From Pyrinomonadaceae bacterium (GTDB lineage: Bacteria; Acidobacteriota; Blastocatellia; Pyrinomonadales; Pyrinomonadaceae): DNA of 5,363 bases. Positions 1 through 5,363 of this stretch are shown here, one piece after another. A program made the translations under genes and the position numbers. Where the stretch lies: contig JAICQI010000443.1 in NCBI GenBank assembly GCA_025937955.1, positions 1 through 5,363 on the forward strand, in the 5' to 3' direction. Position 1 is the first letter of the stretch. Each line of letters starts with the position of its first letter. The notes below the pieces were generated by a model that saw nothing but the letters and a program-made list of their open reading frames with translations, searched no databases and had not been told where the DNA came from.

Positions 1-1
1 A

Positions 2-490
2 CCGTCGCCCTAAGAACGCAAGGTTCTTCCATGCTTTTGGTTCCAGAGTTGTAGGGTCGGGAGGCGTCATGCTCATGATCGGCTTCACGAAGTGGGCCAT
101 CTCGATCATGGCTTTGCCGTATTCGTCGTAAGCCTCGGCGTCGAGCCGGGAGTGCCGGGCAATCTCGCGGCGCGTGCGTGCGTGATCGTTGACGCGCCAC
201 AGGTAGTCGCCGTTTGGCATCGGCGTGAACGTGCCGTCGAGAGGAAGAATCTCGAGACCGTGACGCGGCAGGTCGAGTTCGCGAATGATTTCCGGTCTCA
301 GCAGCGAAACAACATAAGAACAGACAGAAAACTTAAACCCGGGAAACACCTCCTCGGTCACCGCCGCGCCCCCGAGCACGTGGCGCCGCTCCAGCACCAG
401 CACTTTTTTCCCCGCGCGCGCAAGGTACGCAGCATTCACCAGACCGTTATGCCCGCCCCCGATCACGACGACGTCGTATTTGCTGTTCAT
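2..490 (-). CDS. FAD/NAD(P)-dependent oxidoreductase, PYROXD2/CrtI-like (partial, N-terminal 163 aa)
   Basis: Reading the minus strand from the ATG at 490-488 gives an open frame of 163 codons that runs off the left edge, so the C-terminal part is missing. Residues 6-34 form a classic Rossmann dinucleotide-binding unit: a hydrophobic strand (DVVVIGGG), the glycine pattern G11-x-G13-x-x-G16, a helix, then VLVLER ending in E34, the acid expected to bind the FAD ribose. The following LGGAAVTEEVFPGFKFS segment (residues 39-55) is typical of the amine oxidase/phytoene desaturase superfamily, and the full N-terminus most resembles PYROXD2-type proteins. Such enzymes oxidise C-N or C-C bonds using FAD; the exact substrate cannot be read here. 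The start is chosen because the conserved fold begins at residue 5; only a weak purine stretch precedes it. It diverges from the GcvT-like gene across 129 bases, which suggests a shared regulatory region and a related role, possibly amine oxidation. A carotenoid desaturase is less likely in this context. Confidence 0.5.
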   Translation of the reverse strand, partial: MNSKYDVVVIGGGHNGLVNAAYLARAGKKVLVLERRHVLGGAAVTEEVFPGFKFSVCSYVVSLLRPEIIRELDLPRHGLEILPLDGTFTPMPNGDYLWRVNDHARTRREIARHSRLDAEAYDEYGKAMIEMAHFVKPIMSMTPPDPTTLEPKAWKNLAFLGRR

Positions 491-532
491 ACTCTTGTGT
501 TCGGAATTATTCAGCCACCGAAGTAAGGCGCC

Positions 533-562
533 TTGCCGCAAGCGCGCTAGCATACTTATAAT
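533..562 (+). promoter_or_regulatory. Predicted sigma70-like promoter for the GcvT-like gene
   Basis: A perfect TATAAT lies at 557-562. TTGCCG at 533-538 matches four of six bases of the TTGACA consensus, and the spacer is 18 bases. It points towards the GcvT-like gene and would leave a leader of about 50 bases. This is pattern evidence only. I found no equally convincing promoter for the divergent FAD gene, although a weak AATAAT occurs on the minus strand about 15 bases before its start. Confidence 0.5.
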
Positions 563-586
563 CGCTCGCCCTGACAAACACGCACG

Positions 587-612
587 TTAATCCGCGTTCA
601 TCTGCGGCTTAA
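587..612. repeat. Imperfect palindrome in the leader of the GcvT-like gene
   Basis: TTAA (587-590) and CCGC (592-595) are mirrored by GCGG (604-607) and TTAA (609-612), with an 8-base loop between the CCGC and GCGG arms. The element ends 7 bases before the ATG at 620, where a ribosome-binding site would normally be. From memory, its core resembles a short motif dispersed between genes in several soil-bacterial genomes, which I cannot verify here. It could be a repeat remnant or an operator/leader hairpin. Confidence 0.5.
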
Positions 613-619
613 ACAACCT

Positions 620-1822
620 ATGCCCATCGGAACTGCTTTTCACGAACGAACGTTCCCGCTCTGCGAAAGTCTTAGTTATCGGGAGTGGTCTGGTTACTAT
701 GCGGTTAGTTCTTACGAGCCGCATCACGAACACGAGTACAACGCGATTCGCAATGCCGCGGCGTTGATTGATATCTCGCCGTTGTTCAAGTATCGCCTTA
801 CTGGCAAGGATGCGACGCGGCTCGTCGATCGCATCATCACGCGCGACATGCGCAAGGTGTCGGTGGGCCAGGTGGTCTATACGCCGTGGTGCGACGAGCA
901 CGGTAAGGTGATCGACGACGGCACGGTTTCTCGCCTTGAGGAGAACAAGTATCGCTGGACCGCGGCGGATCCAAGCCTGCGCTGGTTTACTCAGAACGCC
1001 GCCGGCATGGACGTGCAGATCGACGACATCTCAGAAAGCGTCTCTGCGCTGGCTCTGCAGGGACCAACGTCGGGACGGCTGCTCAAGAGTCTCGTGCAGG
1101 ATGCCGACATCGCCAACCTCAAATACTTTCGCGTGACGAAAGGCAGTATCGCAGGCGTGCCGGTCGAGATTTCCCGCACCGGTTACACAGGAGACCTCGG
1201 TTACGAGATCTGGATCGAGTCGGAGAAAGCAATCAAGGTGTGGGACGCATTGATGGCCGCCGGACGCGCGTTCGATATTCATCCCGCCGGCATGCTCGCG
1301 CTCGACGTCGCGCGCGTCGAAGCAGGATTGTTGCTGATCGACGTCGATTTCAACAGCAGCAAGAAAGCACTGGTTGACGAGCAGCGATACACACCTTTCG
1401 AGATGGGCCTCGGACGACTCGTACATCTCGACAAGAACCGGTTCGTGGGCCAGGCGGCACTTATCGAAGAACAGAAACGCGGTCCGGCGCGTGAGATTGT
1501 CGGGCTCGAGATCGATTGGCCGCAGGTGGAAAGTATTTACGAAGCAGTTGGATTGCCGCCGGCGGTTTCACCGATCGCGTCGCGCGTCGCGGTGCCGGTG
1601 TTCAAGGAAGGTATTCAGGTCGGCAAAGCTACGACTACGACGTGGTCACCAACGTTGAAGCGAATGATCGCTCTCGCCACCGTGAGACGCGAGTACACGC
1701 GACCCGGAACACGCCTGCAGTTCGAGATCACAGTCGAAGCCGTCAGACATCACGTGCGCGCCACCGTAGTGAAGACGCCGTTTTTCAATCCCAAACGCAA
1801 GACAGCAACGCCGATTTTGTAA
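620..1822 (+). CDS. GcvT-family aminomethyltransferase / folate-dependent demethylase-like protein
   Basis: This 400-residue protein spans the whole GcvT fold. The N-terminal folate-binding domain starts around residue 36 (HEHEYNAIRNAAALIDISPL), where canonical T-proteins have an EH..VR..AGLFDVSHMG segment. D100 in VIDDGTV (residues 98-103) matches the family's catalytic aspartate. RTGYTGDLGYEIWIE (residues 186-200) is the strongly conserved folate-contact motif, followed by GMLALDVARVEAGLLL (224-239). The C-terminal barrel domain covers roughly residues 285-390 and includes GKATTTTWSPTLKRMIALATV. Family members transfer an aminomethyl or methyl carbon to tetrahydrofolate in the cytoplasm. 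The N-terminus and the 400-residue length differ from the roughly 360-residue T-protein of glycine cleavage, and no gcvH or gcvP is nearby, so a role in methylated-amine demethylation is more likely. The Rieske gene follows after 89 bases in the same direction. No clear Shine-Dalgarno precedes the ATG. The last leucine codon and the stop lie inside a dispersed palindromic repeat. Confidence 0.5.
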   Translation: MPIGTAFHERTFPLCESLSYREWSGYYAVSSYEPHHEHEYNAIRNAAALIDISPLFKYRLTGKDATRLVDRIITRDMRKVSVGQVVYTPWCDEHGKVIDDGTVSRLEENKYRWTAADPSLRWFTQNAAGMDVQIDDISESVSALALQGPTSGRLLKSLVQDADIANLKYFRVTKGSIAGVPVEISRTGYTGDLGYEIWIESEKAIKVWDALMAAGRAFDIHPAGMLALDVARVEAGLLLIDVDFNSSKKALVDEQRYTPFEMGLGRLVHLDKNRFVGQAALIEEQKRGPAREIVGLEIDWPQVESIYEAVGLPPAVSPIASRVAVPVFKEGIQVGKATTTTWSPTLKRMIALATVRREYTRPGTRLQFEITVEAVRHHVRATVVKTPFFNPKRKTATPIL

Positions 1823-1847
1823 GGGCGGCCCTCTGTGGCCGCCCCAG
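1816..1847 (+). repeat. Palindromic repeat, copy A (overlaps 3' end of the GcvT-like gene)
   Basis: GGGCGGCC at 1823-1830 and GGCCGCCC at 1837-1844 form a perfect 8-bp stem around the loop CTCTGT. GTAAG (1819-1823) and CTTAC (1848-1852) could add an outer stem. The left flank is TTTGTA (1816-1821). It is a near-exact inverted copy of the repeat at 1872-1904, differing by two substitutions and one missing base. The stop codon TAA (1820-1822) lies inside it. No T-run follows, so it is not a standard intrinsic terminator, though the hairpin could still stabilise a 3' end. Confidence 0.5.
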
Positions 1848-1871
1848 CTTACGTCACAAGATATTTCGACA

Positions 1872-1904
1872 CTAGGGGCGGCCACGGAGGGCCGCCCCTA
1901 CAAA
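1872..1904 (-). repeat. Palindromic repeat, copy B (directly upstream of the Rieske gene)
   Basis: TAGGGGCGGCC (1873-1883) and GGCCGCCCCTA (1890-1900) form a perfect 11-bp stem with the 6-base loop ACGGAG, flanked on the right by TACAAA (1899-1904). It is copy A in the opposite orientation, so the two make an inverted doublet around a 24-base spacer (1848-1871), similar in layout to paired REP elements. The GGAGG in its loop and stem (1886-1890) lies 21 bases before the ATG, too far to be a ribosome-binding site. Confidence 0.5.
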
Positions 1905-1911
1905 TACTTTC

Positions 1912-3006
1912 ATGAAGATTATCGATGAGTACGATCCAAAGCTTCCTCTCGACCGCGCCTCGACAATTCCTTCCTCGTGGTATACCGACAAAAGCTTCTT
2001 TTGGCATGAGCTCAAAACAGTTTTCTCGCGTTCATGGCAACTCGCCGCGCGCCGCGATCAGGTAACTGAGCCCGGCAATTACGTCACAACCGACATCGCC
2101 GGCGATCCGGTCGTGATCGTGCGTGGCAACGATAACGTGCTGCGCGCGTTCTTTAACGTCTGTCGCCATCATGCCGCGGCCGTGATGACCGAACCCGAAG
2201 GCAAGGCAGCGCAGCTTCGCTGTCCGTATCACGGTTGGACTTACTCACTGGAAGGTGAGTTGAAAGGAACGCCGGATTTCTCCGGTGTCTGTGATTTCGA
2301 TCGCGCGTCAAACGGGCTCATCTCGCTGGAATTGACCGAGTGGGAAAACTGGATATTCGTCAAGATCGATCACGATCCGGCGCTGTCGTTAAGCAACTTC
2401 CTGGGCGAGGACTTAGTCGCGCAAATGAGCGCACTTCAGCTCACCGAACTTCACTGGTTCGAACGGCGTCACTACCACTTCGACTGCAACTGGAAAGTCT
2501 TCGTCGACAACTACCTTGACGGCGGTTATCACGTGCCGTACCTGCACAAAGGCCTCGACAGCGTGCTCGACTACAGCAACTACATGATCGAAAACGGCGC
2601 GCGCCATTGTTTGCAGTGGAGCCCGATCGTCACCGACGGCGCCGAGGCGCAAACAGGCGCAGTAAGGAAAGGCGACCGCGCACTCTACTACTGGATCTAT
2701 CCGAACTTCATGATCAATTTGTACGACGGCGTAATGGATACGAACCTGGTGGTGCCACGTGGCGTGGACCAGACGGAGGTCATCTTCGACTTCTACTTTC
2801 CGGACGTGATCAGCGAGCACGCACGCCGCCAGAACCTCGCGAGCGTGGAAGTGGGCCAACGAATACAGGACGAGGACGTAGCGATCTGCAAATCAGTTCA
2901 ACGTGGTCTGAACTCGCGCGCATACAACACCGGCCGGCTCTCCGTGCGACGCGAAGCCGGCGAGCATCTCTTCCACCGGTTATTACATTCGGATGTGAGC
3001 GCTTGA
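1912..3006 (+). CDS. Rieske [2Fe-2S] oxygenase alpha subunit, choline-monooxygenase-like
   Basis: This 364-residue protein is a Rieske non-haem iron oxygenase. The Rieske domain (about residues 40-150) has C84-x-H86 in NVCRHH and C104-x-x-H107 in CPYHGW, the four ligands of the 2Fe-2S cluster. The catalytic domain has NYLDGGYHVPYLH (residues 200-212), where H207 and H212 bind the mononuclear iron; D320 or D322 in QDEDVAIC is the likely third, carboxylate ligand. The NYLDGGYHVPY signature and the C-terminal SVQRGLNSRAYNTGR segment (328-342) resemble choline monooxygenase and other oxygenases of quaternary-ammonium compounds rather than aromatic-ring dioxygenases. It would act in the cytoplasm with an electron-transfer reductase, none of which is visible here. 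A typical LDRASTIPSSWYTD N-terminus follows the ATG at 1912, supporting that start, but there is no Shine-Dalgarno. The gene lies between the GcvT-like and permease genes, consistent with oxidative N-demethylation of an imported substrate. The exact substrate is unknown. Confidence 0.5.
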   Translation: MKIIDEYDPKLPLDRASTIPSSWYTDKSFFWHELKTVFSRSWQLAARRDQVTEPGNYVTTDIAGDPVVIVRGNDNVLRAFFNVCRHHAAAVMTEPEGKAAQLRCPYHGWTYSLEGELKGTPDFSGVCDFDRASNGLISLELTEWENWIFVKIDHDPALSLSNFLGEDLVAQMSALQLTELHWFERRHYHFDCNWKVFVDNYLDGGYHVPYLHKGLDSVLDYSNYMIENGARHCLQWSPIVTDGAEAQTGAVRKGDRALYYWIYPNFMINLYDGVMDTNLVVPRGVDQTEVIFDFYFPDVISEHARRQNLASVEVGQRIQDEDVAICKSVQRGLNSRAYNTGRLSVRREAGEHLFHRLLHSDVSA

Positions 3007-3013
3007 CGGGATT

Positions 3014-3034
3014 TGGGCGCCTCCCTGGCGCCCA
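3014..3034 (+). repeat. GC-rich hairpin between the Rieske and permease genes
   Basis: GGGCGCC (3015-3021) and GGCGCCC (3027-3033) form a perfect 7-bp stem with loop TCCCT, extended by a T-A pair (3014/3034). TACAAA (3036-3041) follows, then the permease start. The layout copies the palindrome plus TACAAA before the Rieske gene, but the stem sequence differs. There is no following T-run, so read-through into the permease is plausible; a transcript-stability or attenuation role is also possible. Confidence 0.5.
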
Positions 3035-3046
3035 TTACAAAGATTG

Positions 3047-4354
3047 ATGAAAACTCACGGCCATCTGCTGCGCGTGCTCGGGGTGGGGTTTGGGCTCGCG
3101 GTTATCATCGGGAATACGATTGCGGCGGGAATCTTTGGGGCGCCGGGTGTGATTGCGGCGCAGTTGCCTGCGCCGGCGCCGTTTCTGCTCGTGTGGCTCG
3201 CGGCGGGCGTTTACGCGCTGCTCGGCGCGATTTCGCTTGCGGAACTGGGAACGATGATTCCACGCTCAGGCGGGCAGTACGTCTTCTCGCGTTACGCGCT
3301 CGGCGAATACGCGGGGTTCATCGTCGGTTGGAGCGACTGGATTTCGTCGTGTGGCTCGACGGCCGCGGTGGCGCTGTTGATTGGTACGTTTAGCACCGCG
3401 CTTATACCCGCGCTCGCCGGGAAAGCGGTAGCGGTCGCTGCGGGTGTGGCGATTATTTTCGCGCTGCTGCAATGGCACGGAATTGTTTGGGGCAGCAATA
3501 TTCAAAACCTCACGAGTCTGCTCAAAGCGCTGGCATTCCTCGCGTTGATCGCGGCGGCGTTTGTCTTCGGCGATGGCGGATCGTTAACAACTTCTGAAAC
3601 TCACGCTGCCTCAGCTATCACGCTCACTGCCGTTATAGTTTCACTTCAGGCTGCGATCTACACCTACGATGGCTGGGCCGGCGTAATTTACTTTTCCGAA
3701 GAAGTAAAACATCCGGGACGCGACATACCGCGCTCGTTGTTAGCCGGCGTACTGACAATCGCCGGGATCTACGTCCTGGTCAACCTGGCTTTGCTGTACG
3801 TGTTGCCGATCTCTCAGATCGCGGGCAAGGAGTTTGCCGCGGGTGAAGCTGCCAACACGATCTTCGGCACACACGGCGACACAATCTTTCGTTGTTTGAC
3901 TATCGCGTCGATGTTGAGCGGCATCAATGCGCTGCACTTGATGGCGACGCGCGTGATCTTCGCGATGAGCCGTGACGGCTTGTTCACGAGCAAAGCGGCC
4001 GTCGTAAATGAAGGCGGCACACCGACTGTCTCGCTTTTCCTGAGCGCGTTGGTCGCGCTGCTGTTCATCGTGTTTGGGCAGAGATTTGGACGCGTCATCA
4101 GTGTACTGGCATTTTTCTTCGTCGCTAATTACATCCTCTCGTTCATCTCGCTCTTTGTCCTGCGACGGCGTGAGCCGGACAAACCCCGGCCTTATCGAGC
4201 GTGGGGTTATCCGGTGACGCCGGCAATCGCGTTAACCGGATCCGTGCTGTTTCTTGTAGGTGCGATCTGGGCTGACACGCAGAATAGCGCTTATGCACTG
4301 GGGCTGTTAGCGGTGAGTTACCCGGTCTTTCGGTTGGTGAAGAGACTTAGCTAG
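3047..4354 (+). CDS. APC-superfamily amino acid/amine permease
   Basis: This 435-residue, strongly hydrophobic protein has about twelve predicted membrane helices, the usual size for LAT/CAT-type members of the amino acid-polyamine-organocation superfamily. Helix 1 carries IIGNTIAAGIFG (residues 20-31), the unwound substrate-binding motif. Helix 6 and its following loop carry YTYDGWAGVIYFSEEVKHPG (205-224), then RDIPRS, the most diagnostic family signature. RVIFAMSRDGLF (302-313) and RRREPDKPRPYRAWGYPV (373-390) are further family blocks. K160 in LLKALAFLALI lies in helix 5 where ApcT has a lysine replacing the second sodium site, which suggests sodium-independent, proton-coupled transport; this is inference. 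The ATG at 3047 is preferred over the TTG at 3044. The gene follows the Rieske gene by 40 bases, suggesting it imports that pathway's substrate or exchanges its product. Its 3' end overlaps convergent thrB by 8 bases. Confidence 0.5.
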   Translation: MKTHGHLLRVLGVGFGLAVIIGNTIAAGIFGAPGVIAAQLPAPAPFLLVWLAAGVYALLGAISLAELGTMIPRSGGQYVFSRYALGEYAGFIVGWSDWISSCGSTAAVALLIGTFSTALIPALAGKAVAVAAGVAIIFALLQWHGIVWGSNIQNLTSLLKALAFLALIAAAFVFGDGGSLTTSETHAASAITLTAVIVSLQAAIYTYDGWAGVIYFSEEVKHPGRDIPRSLLAGVLTIAGIYVLVNLALLYVLPISQIAGKEFAAGEAANTIFGTHGDTIFRCLTIASMLSGINALHLMATRVIFAMSRDGLFTSKAAVVNEGGTPTVSLFLSALVALLFIVFGQRFGRVISVLAFFFVANYILSFISLFVLRRREPDKPRPYRAWGYPVTPAIALTGSVLFLVGAIWADTQNSAYALGLLAVSYPVFRLVKRLS

Positions 4355-5270
4355 TTACCTGGCAGCCTTCGTTATCCACGTCGAGAATCCTGACTGTTGA
4401 TTCGATTCTGCGCACTTGAAAACAACTCGCGATCCGTGCGGCAATCGCTTCCTCGTTCCCATCGACAAGGGCGACAATACTTGGACCAGCACCGCTCAGC
4501 GCGAGACCTAAGAGTCCTGGCATTCGCGGCAGCGCCAACGCTTCAGCGAGACCGGGCACGAGTGATTCGCGCTGCGGCTGGTGCAGGCGGTCGTGCATCG
4601 CTTCCCAAAAGAGCTCGTAGCGTTGCTGCGCGACGGCGGCGGTGAAGAGTGCAGTTCTTTGGAGGTTGTGCACGGCGTCCTGGCGGGTCACGGTTCGTTG
4701 CAACGCGGCGCGCGCGACGTGTGTCGGCAGTTGCGAATGCGGCGACACGACGACGACTCGTATCTCCGCCGGCCATTGAAATTTTGCTGAGATGACTGTT
4801 CCGTCGCTGCAAACAGAACTCGCGAGAAAACCGCCGTATAGCGAGGCAGCGACGTTGTCAGGATGTCCTTCAAATTGGGTGGCGTAGTTCTGAATGGATT
4901 GATCTGAGATCTGGTTACCAGAGATCAGCCCGCCGAGCTTGATTCCCGCGACGATCGCGGCGGCGCTGCTGCCTAGTCCACTTGCTAGCGGTATTTCGTT
5001 GTGCACCAACAATTCGACAGGCGGCAACGTCGCTCCTTCACGCTGCGCGGCGAATGACATCGCACGATAAATGAGGTTGACGGCGTTGCGTGGCAGAGCT
5101 TCGTTCTCTTTCGATCCGGTCGTGGTTACCCTGCATTGCTCCGCTGCGTCGGGCGCGACAGTCGCACGGACCGTCAAATACAACTTCAACGCCAGACCAA
5201 AACAATCGAAGCCTGGTCCAAGATTCGACGTCGACGCAGGCACACGAACTTCTCGGATAATGGTGCTCAC
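4347..5270 (-). CDS. thrB: Homoserine kinase
   Basis: The 307-residue product is a GHMP-family kinase that phosphorylates homoserine with ATP, the step before threonine synthase, in the cytoplasm. All three GHMP motifs are visible: PASTSNLGPGFDCFGLAL (residues 11-28), PLASGLGSSAAA (94-105, the ATP-binding glycine/serine loop) and LALSGAGPSIVALV (256-269). EGHPDNVAA (134-142) and the arginines in ARAALQ and NLQRTALF (R187, R205) also match ThrB, as does the length (about 300-320 residues). The start is GTG at 5270; the conserved RVPASTSN motif follows closely, so a much longer N-terminus is unlikely. No Shine-Dalgarno is visible; TACAAA lies 7 bases before the GTG. It is convergent with the permease, and its usual partners (hom, thrC) are not visible, though they could lie beyond the right edge. 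It is probably functionally independent of the neighbouring genes. Confidence 0.5.
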   Translation of the reverse strand: MSTIIREVRVPASTSNLGPGFDCFGLALKLYLTVRATVAPDAAEQCRVTTTGSKENEALPRNAVNLIYRAMSFAAQREGATLPPVELLVHNEIPLASGLGSSAAAIVAGIKLGGLISGNQISDQSIQNYATQFEGHPDNVAASLYGGFLASSVCSDGTVISAKFQWPAEIRVVVVSPHSQLPTHVARAALQRTVTRQDAVHNLQRTALFTAAVAQQRYELFWEAMHDRLHQPQRESLVPGLAEALALPRMPGLLGLALSGAGPSIVALVDGNEEAIAARIASCFQVRRIESTVRILDVDNEGCQVTS

Positions 5271-5276
5271 AATTCG

Positions 5277-5363
5277 TTTTGTAGGGGCGGGGCGGCCGGG
5301 GCGCCCCCCCGGACGGGGTTAGAGGAGGGGGGGGCGCCCGCGGGGCCCCCCCCCCCAAAACAC
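5277..5363. repeat. Repeat remnant (copy C) and G/C-homopolymer contig end
   Basis: TTTTGTAGGGGCGG at 5277-5290 matches the outer edge of copies A and B (TTTGTA plus A/GGGGCGG), so a third copy appears to begin here, immediately upstream of thrB. From about 5291 the sequence breaks into runs of G and C (for example the twelve C's at 5345-5356) unlike anything else in the window. I read this as a repeat at a contig boundary with unreliable base calls. No gene is supported here. Confidence 0.5.

Noticed and set aside
2..490. Phytoene desaturase (carotenoid synthesis)
   Set aside because: The superfamily fold fits, but no other carotenoid gene is visible and the neighbours are amine and one-carbon related; the substrate-determining half is outside the window.
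92..526. Open frame of 144 codons on the plus strand
   Set aside because: It lies antisense to the FAD oxidoreductase, whose Rossmann motif and codon pattern are clearly real; the plus-strand product has no recognisable domain.
1031..1426. Open frame of 131 codons on the minus strand
   Set aside because: It is antisense to conserved GcvT motifs and has no domain features.
620..1822. Canonical glycine cleavage T-protein (gcvT)
   Set aside because: The N-terminus differs from canonical T-proteins, the protein is longer, and gcvH/gcvP are not beside it, although the fold and catalytic aspartate are shared.
1823..1900. Intrinsic terminator after the GcvT-like gene
   Set aside because: The stems are strong, but neither is followed by a T-run, and the sequence is shared with a copy upstream of thrB, so a dispersed repeat explains it better.
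2413..2859. Open frame of 148 codons on the minus strand
   Set aside because: It is a shadow opposite the Rieske catalytic domain, with valine/histidine-rich composition typical of antisense translation.
2607..3047. Open frame of 146 codons on the plus strand overlapping the Rieske gene and the gap before the permease
   Set aside because: It is an arginine-rich out-of-frame shadow; the Rieske frame keeps conserved C-terminal motifs through the region.
5038..5358. Open frame of 106 codons on the minus strand reaching the right end
   Set aside because: It overlaps thrB in another frame and starts in low-quality G/C runs giving a proline/glycine-rich artefact.
1..5363. CRISPR array, tRNA, rRNA or transposase gene
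   Set aside because: No direct-repeat/spacer periodicity, cloverleaf, rRNA-like segment or transposase motif was found by reading either strand.

Overview
The window looks like chromosomal DNA of a non-proteobacterial, probably soil or sediment bacterium. GC is moderately high by eye, every gene best resembles broadly distributed families, no start codon has a clear Shine-Dalgarno sequence, and the gaps hold GC-rich palindromes of the GGGGCGG...CCGCCCCTACA type. My best guess is Acidobacteriota or Verrucomicrobiota, at low confidence, because no phylogenetic marker is present. The right end is very G/C-homopolymer-rich and looks like the unreliable end of a metagenomic or draft contig.

Layout: (1) 2-490, minus strand, the N-terminal 163 residues of an FAD/NAD(P)-binding amine-oxidase-like (PYROXD2/CrtI-type) oxidoreductase, cut by the left edge. 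(2) 491-619, a 129-base divergent intergenic region with a good sigma70-like promoter facing right and an imperfect palindrome just before the next start. (3) 620-1822, plus strand, a GcvT-family folate-dependent aminomethyltransferase/demethylase-like protein. (4) 1816-1904, a pair of inverted palindromic repeats. (5) 1912-3006, plus strand, a Rieske non-haem iron oxygenase most like choline monooxygenase. (6) 3014-3034, a hairpin. (7) 3047-4354, plus strand, an APC-family amino acid/amine permease. (8) 4347-5270, minus strand, homoserine kinase ThrB, convergent with the permease and overlapping its 3' end by 8 bases. (9) 5277-5363, a third repeat remnant followed by low-complexity sequence. 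No gene-free stretch exceeds 300 bases.

The first four genes make biochemical sense together. A permease could import a methylated amino acid or quaternary/tertiary amine, the Rieske oxygenase could remove a methyl group oxidatively, the FAD enzyme could oxidise a secondary or tertiary amine, and the GcvT-like protein could pass the released one-carbon unit to tetrahydrofolate. This is inferred from families and gene order. The substrate is unknown, and no Rieske reductase or ferredoxin gene is visible. ThrB belongs to threonine biosynthesis and is probably an unrelated housekeeping neighbour.

The most unusual structural feature is recurrent: three of the five start codons (Rieske, permease, thrB) sit 5-7 bases downstream of TACAAA, which directly follows a GC-rich palindrome or its remnant.
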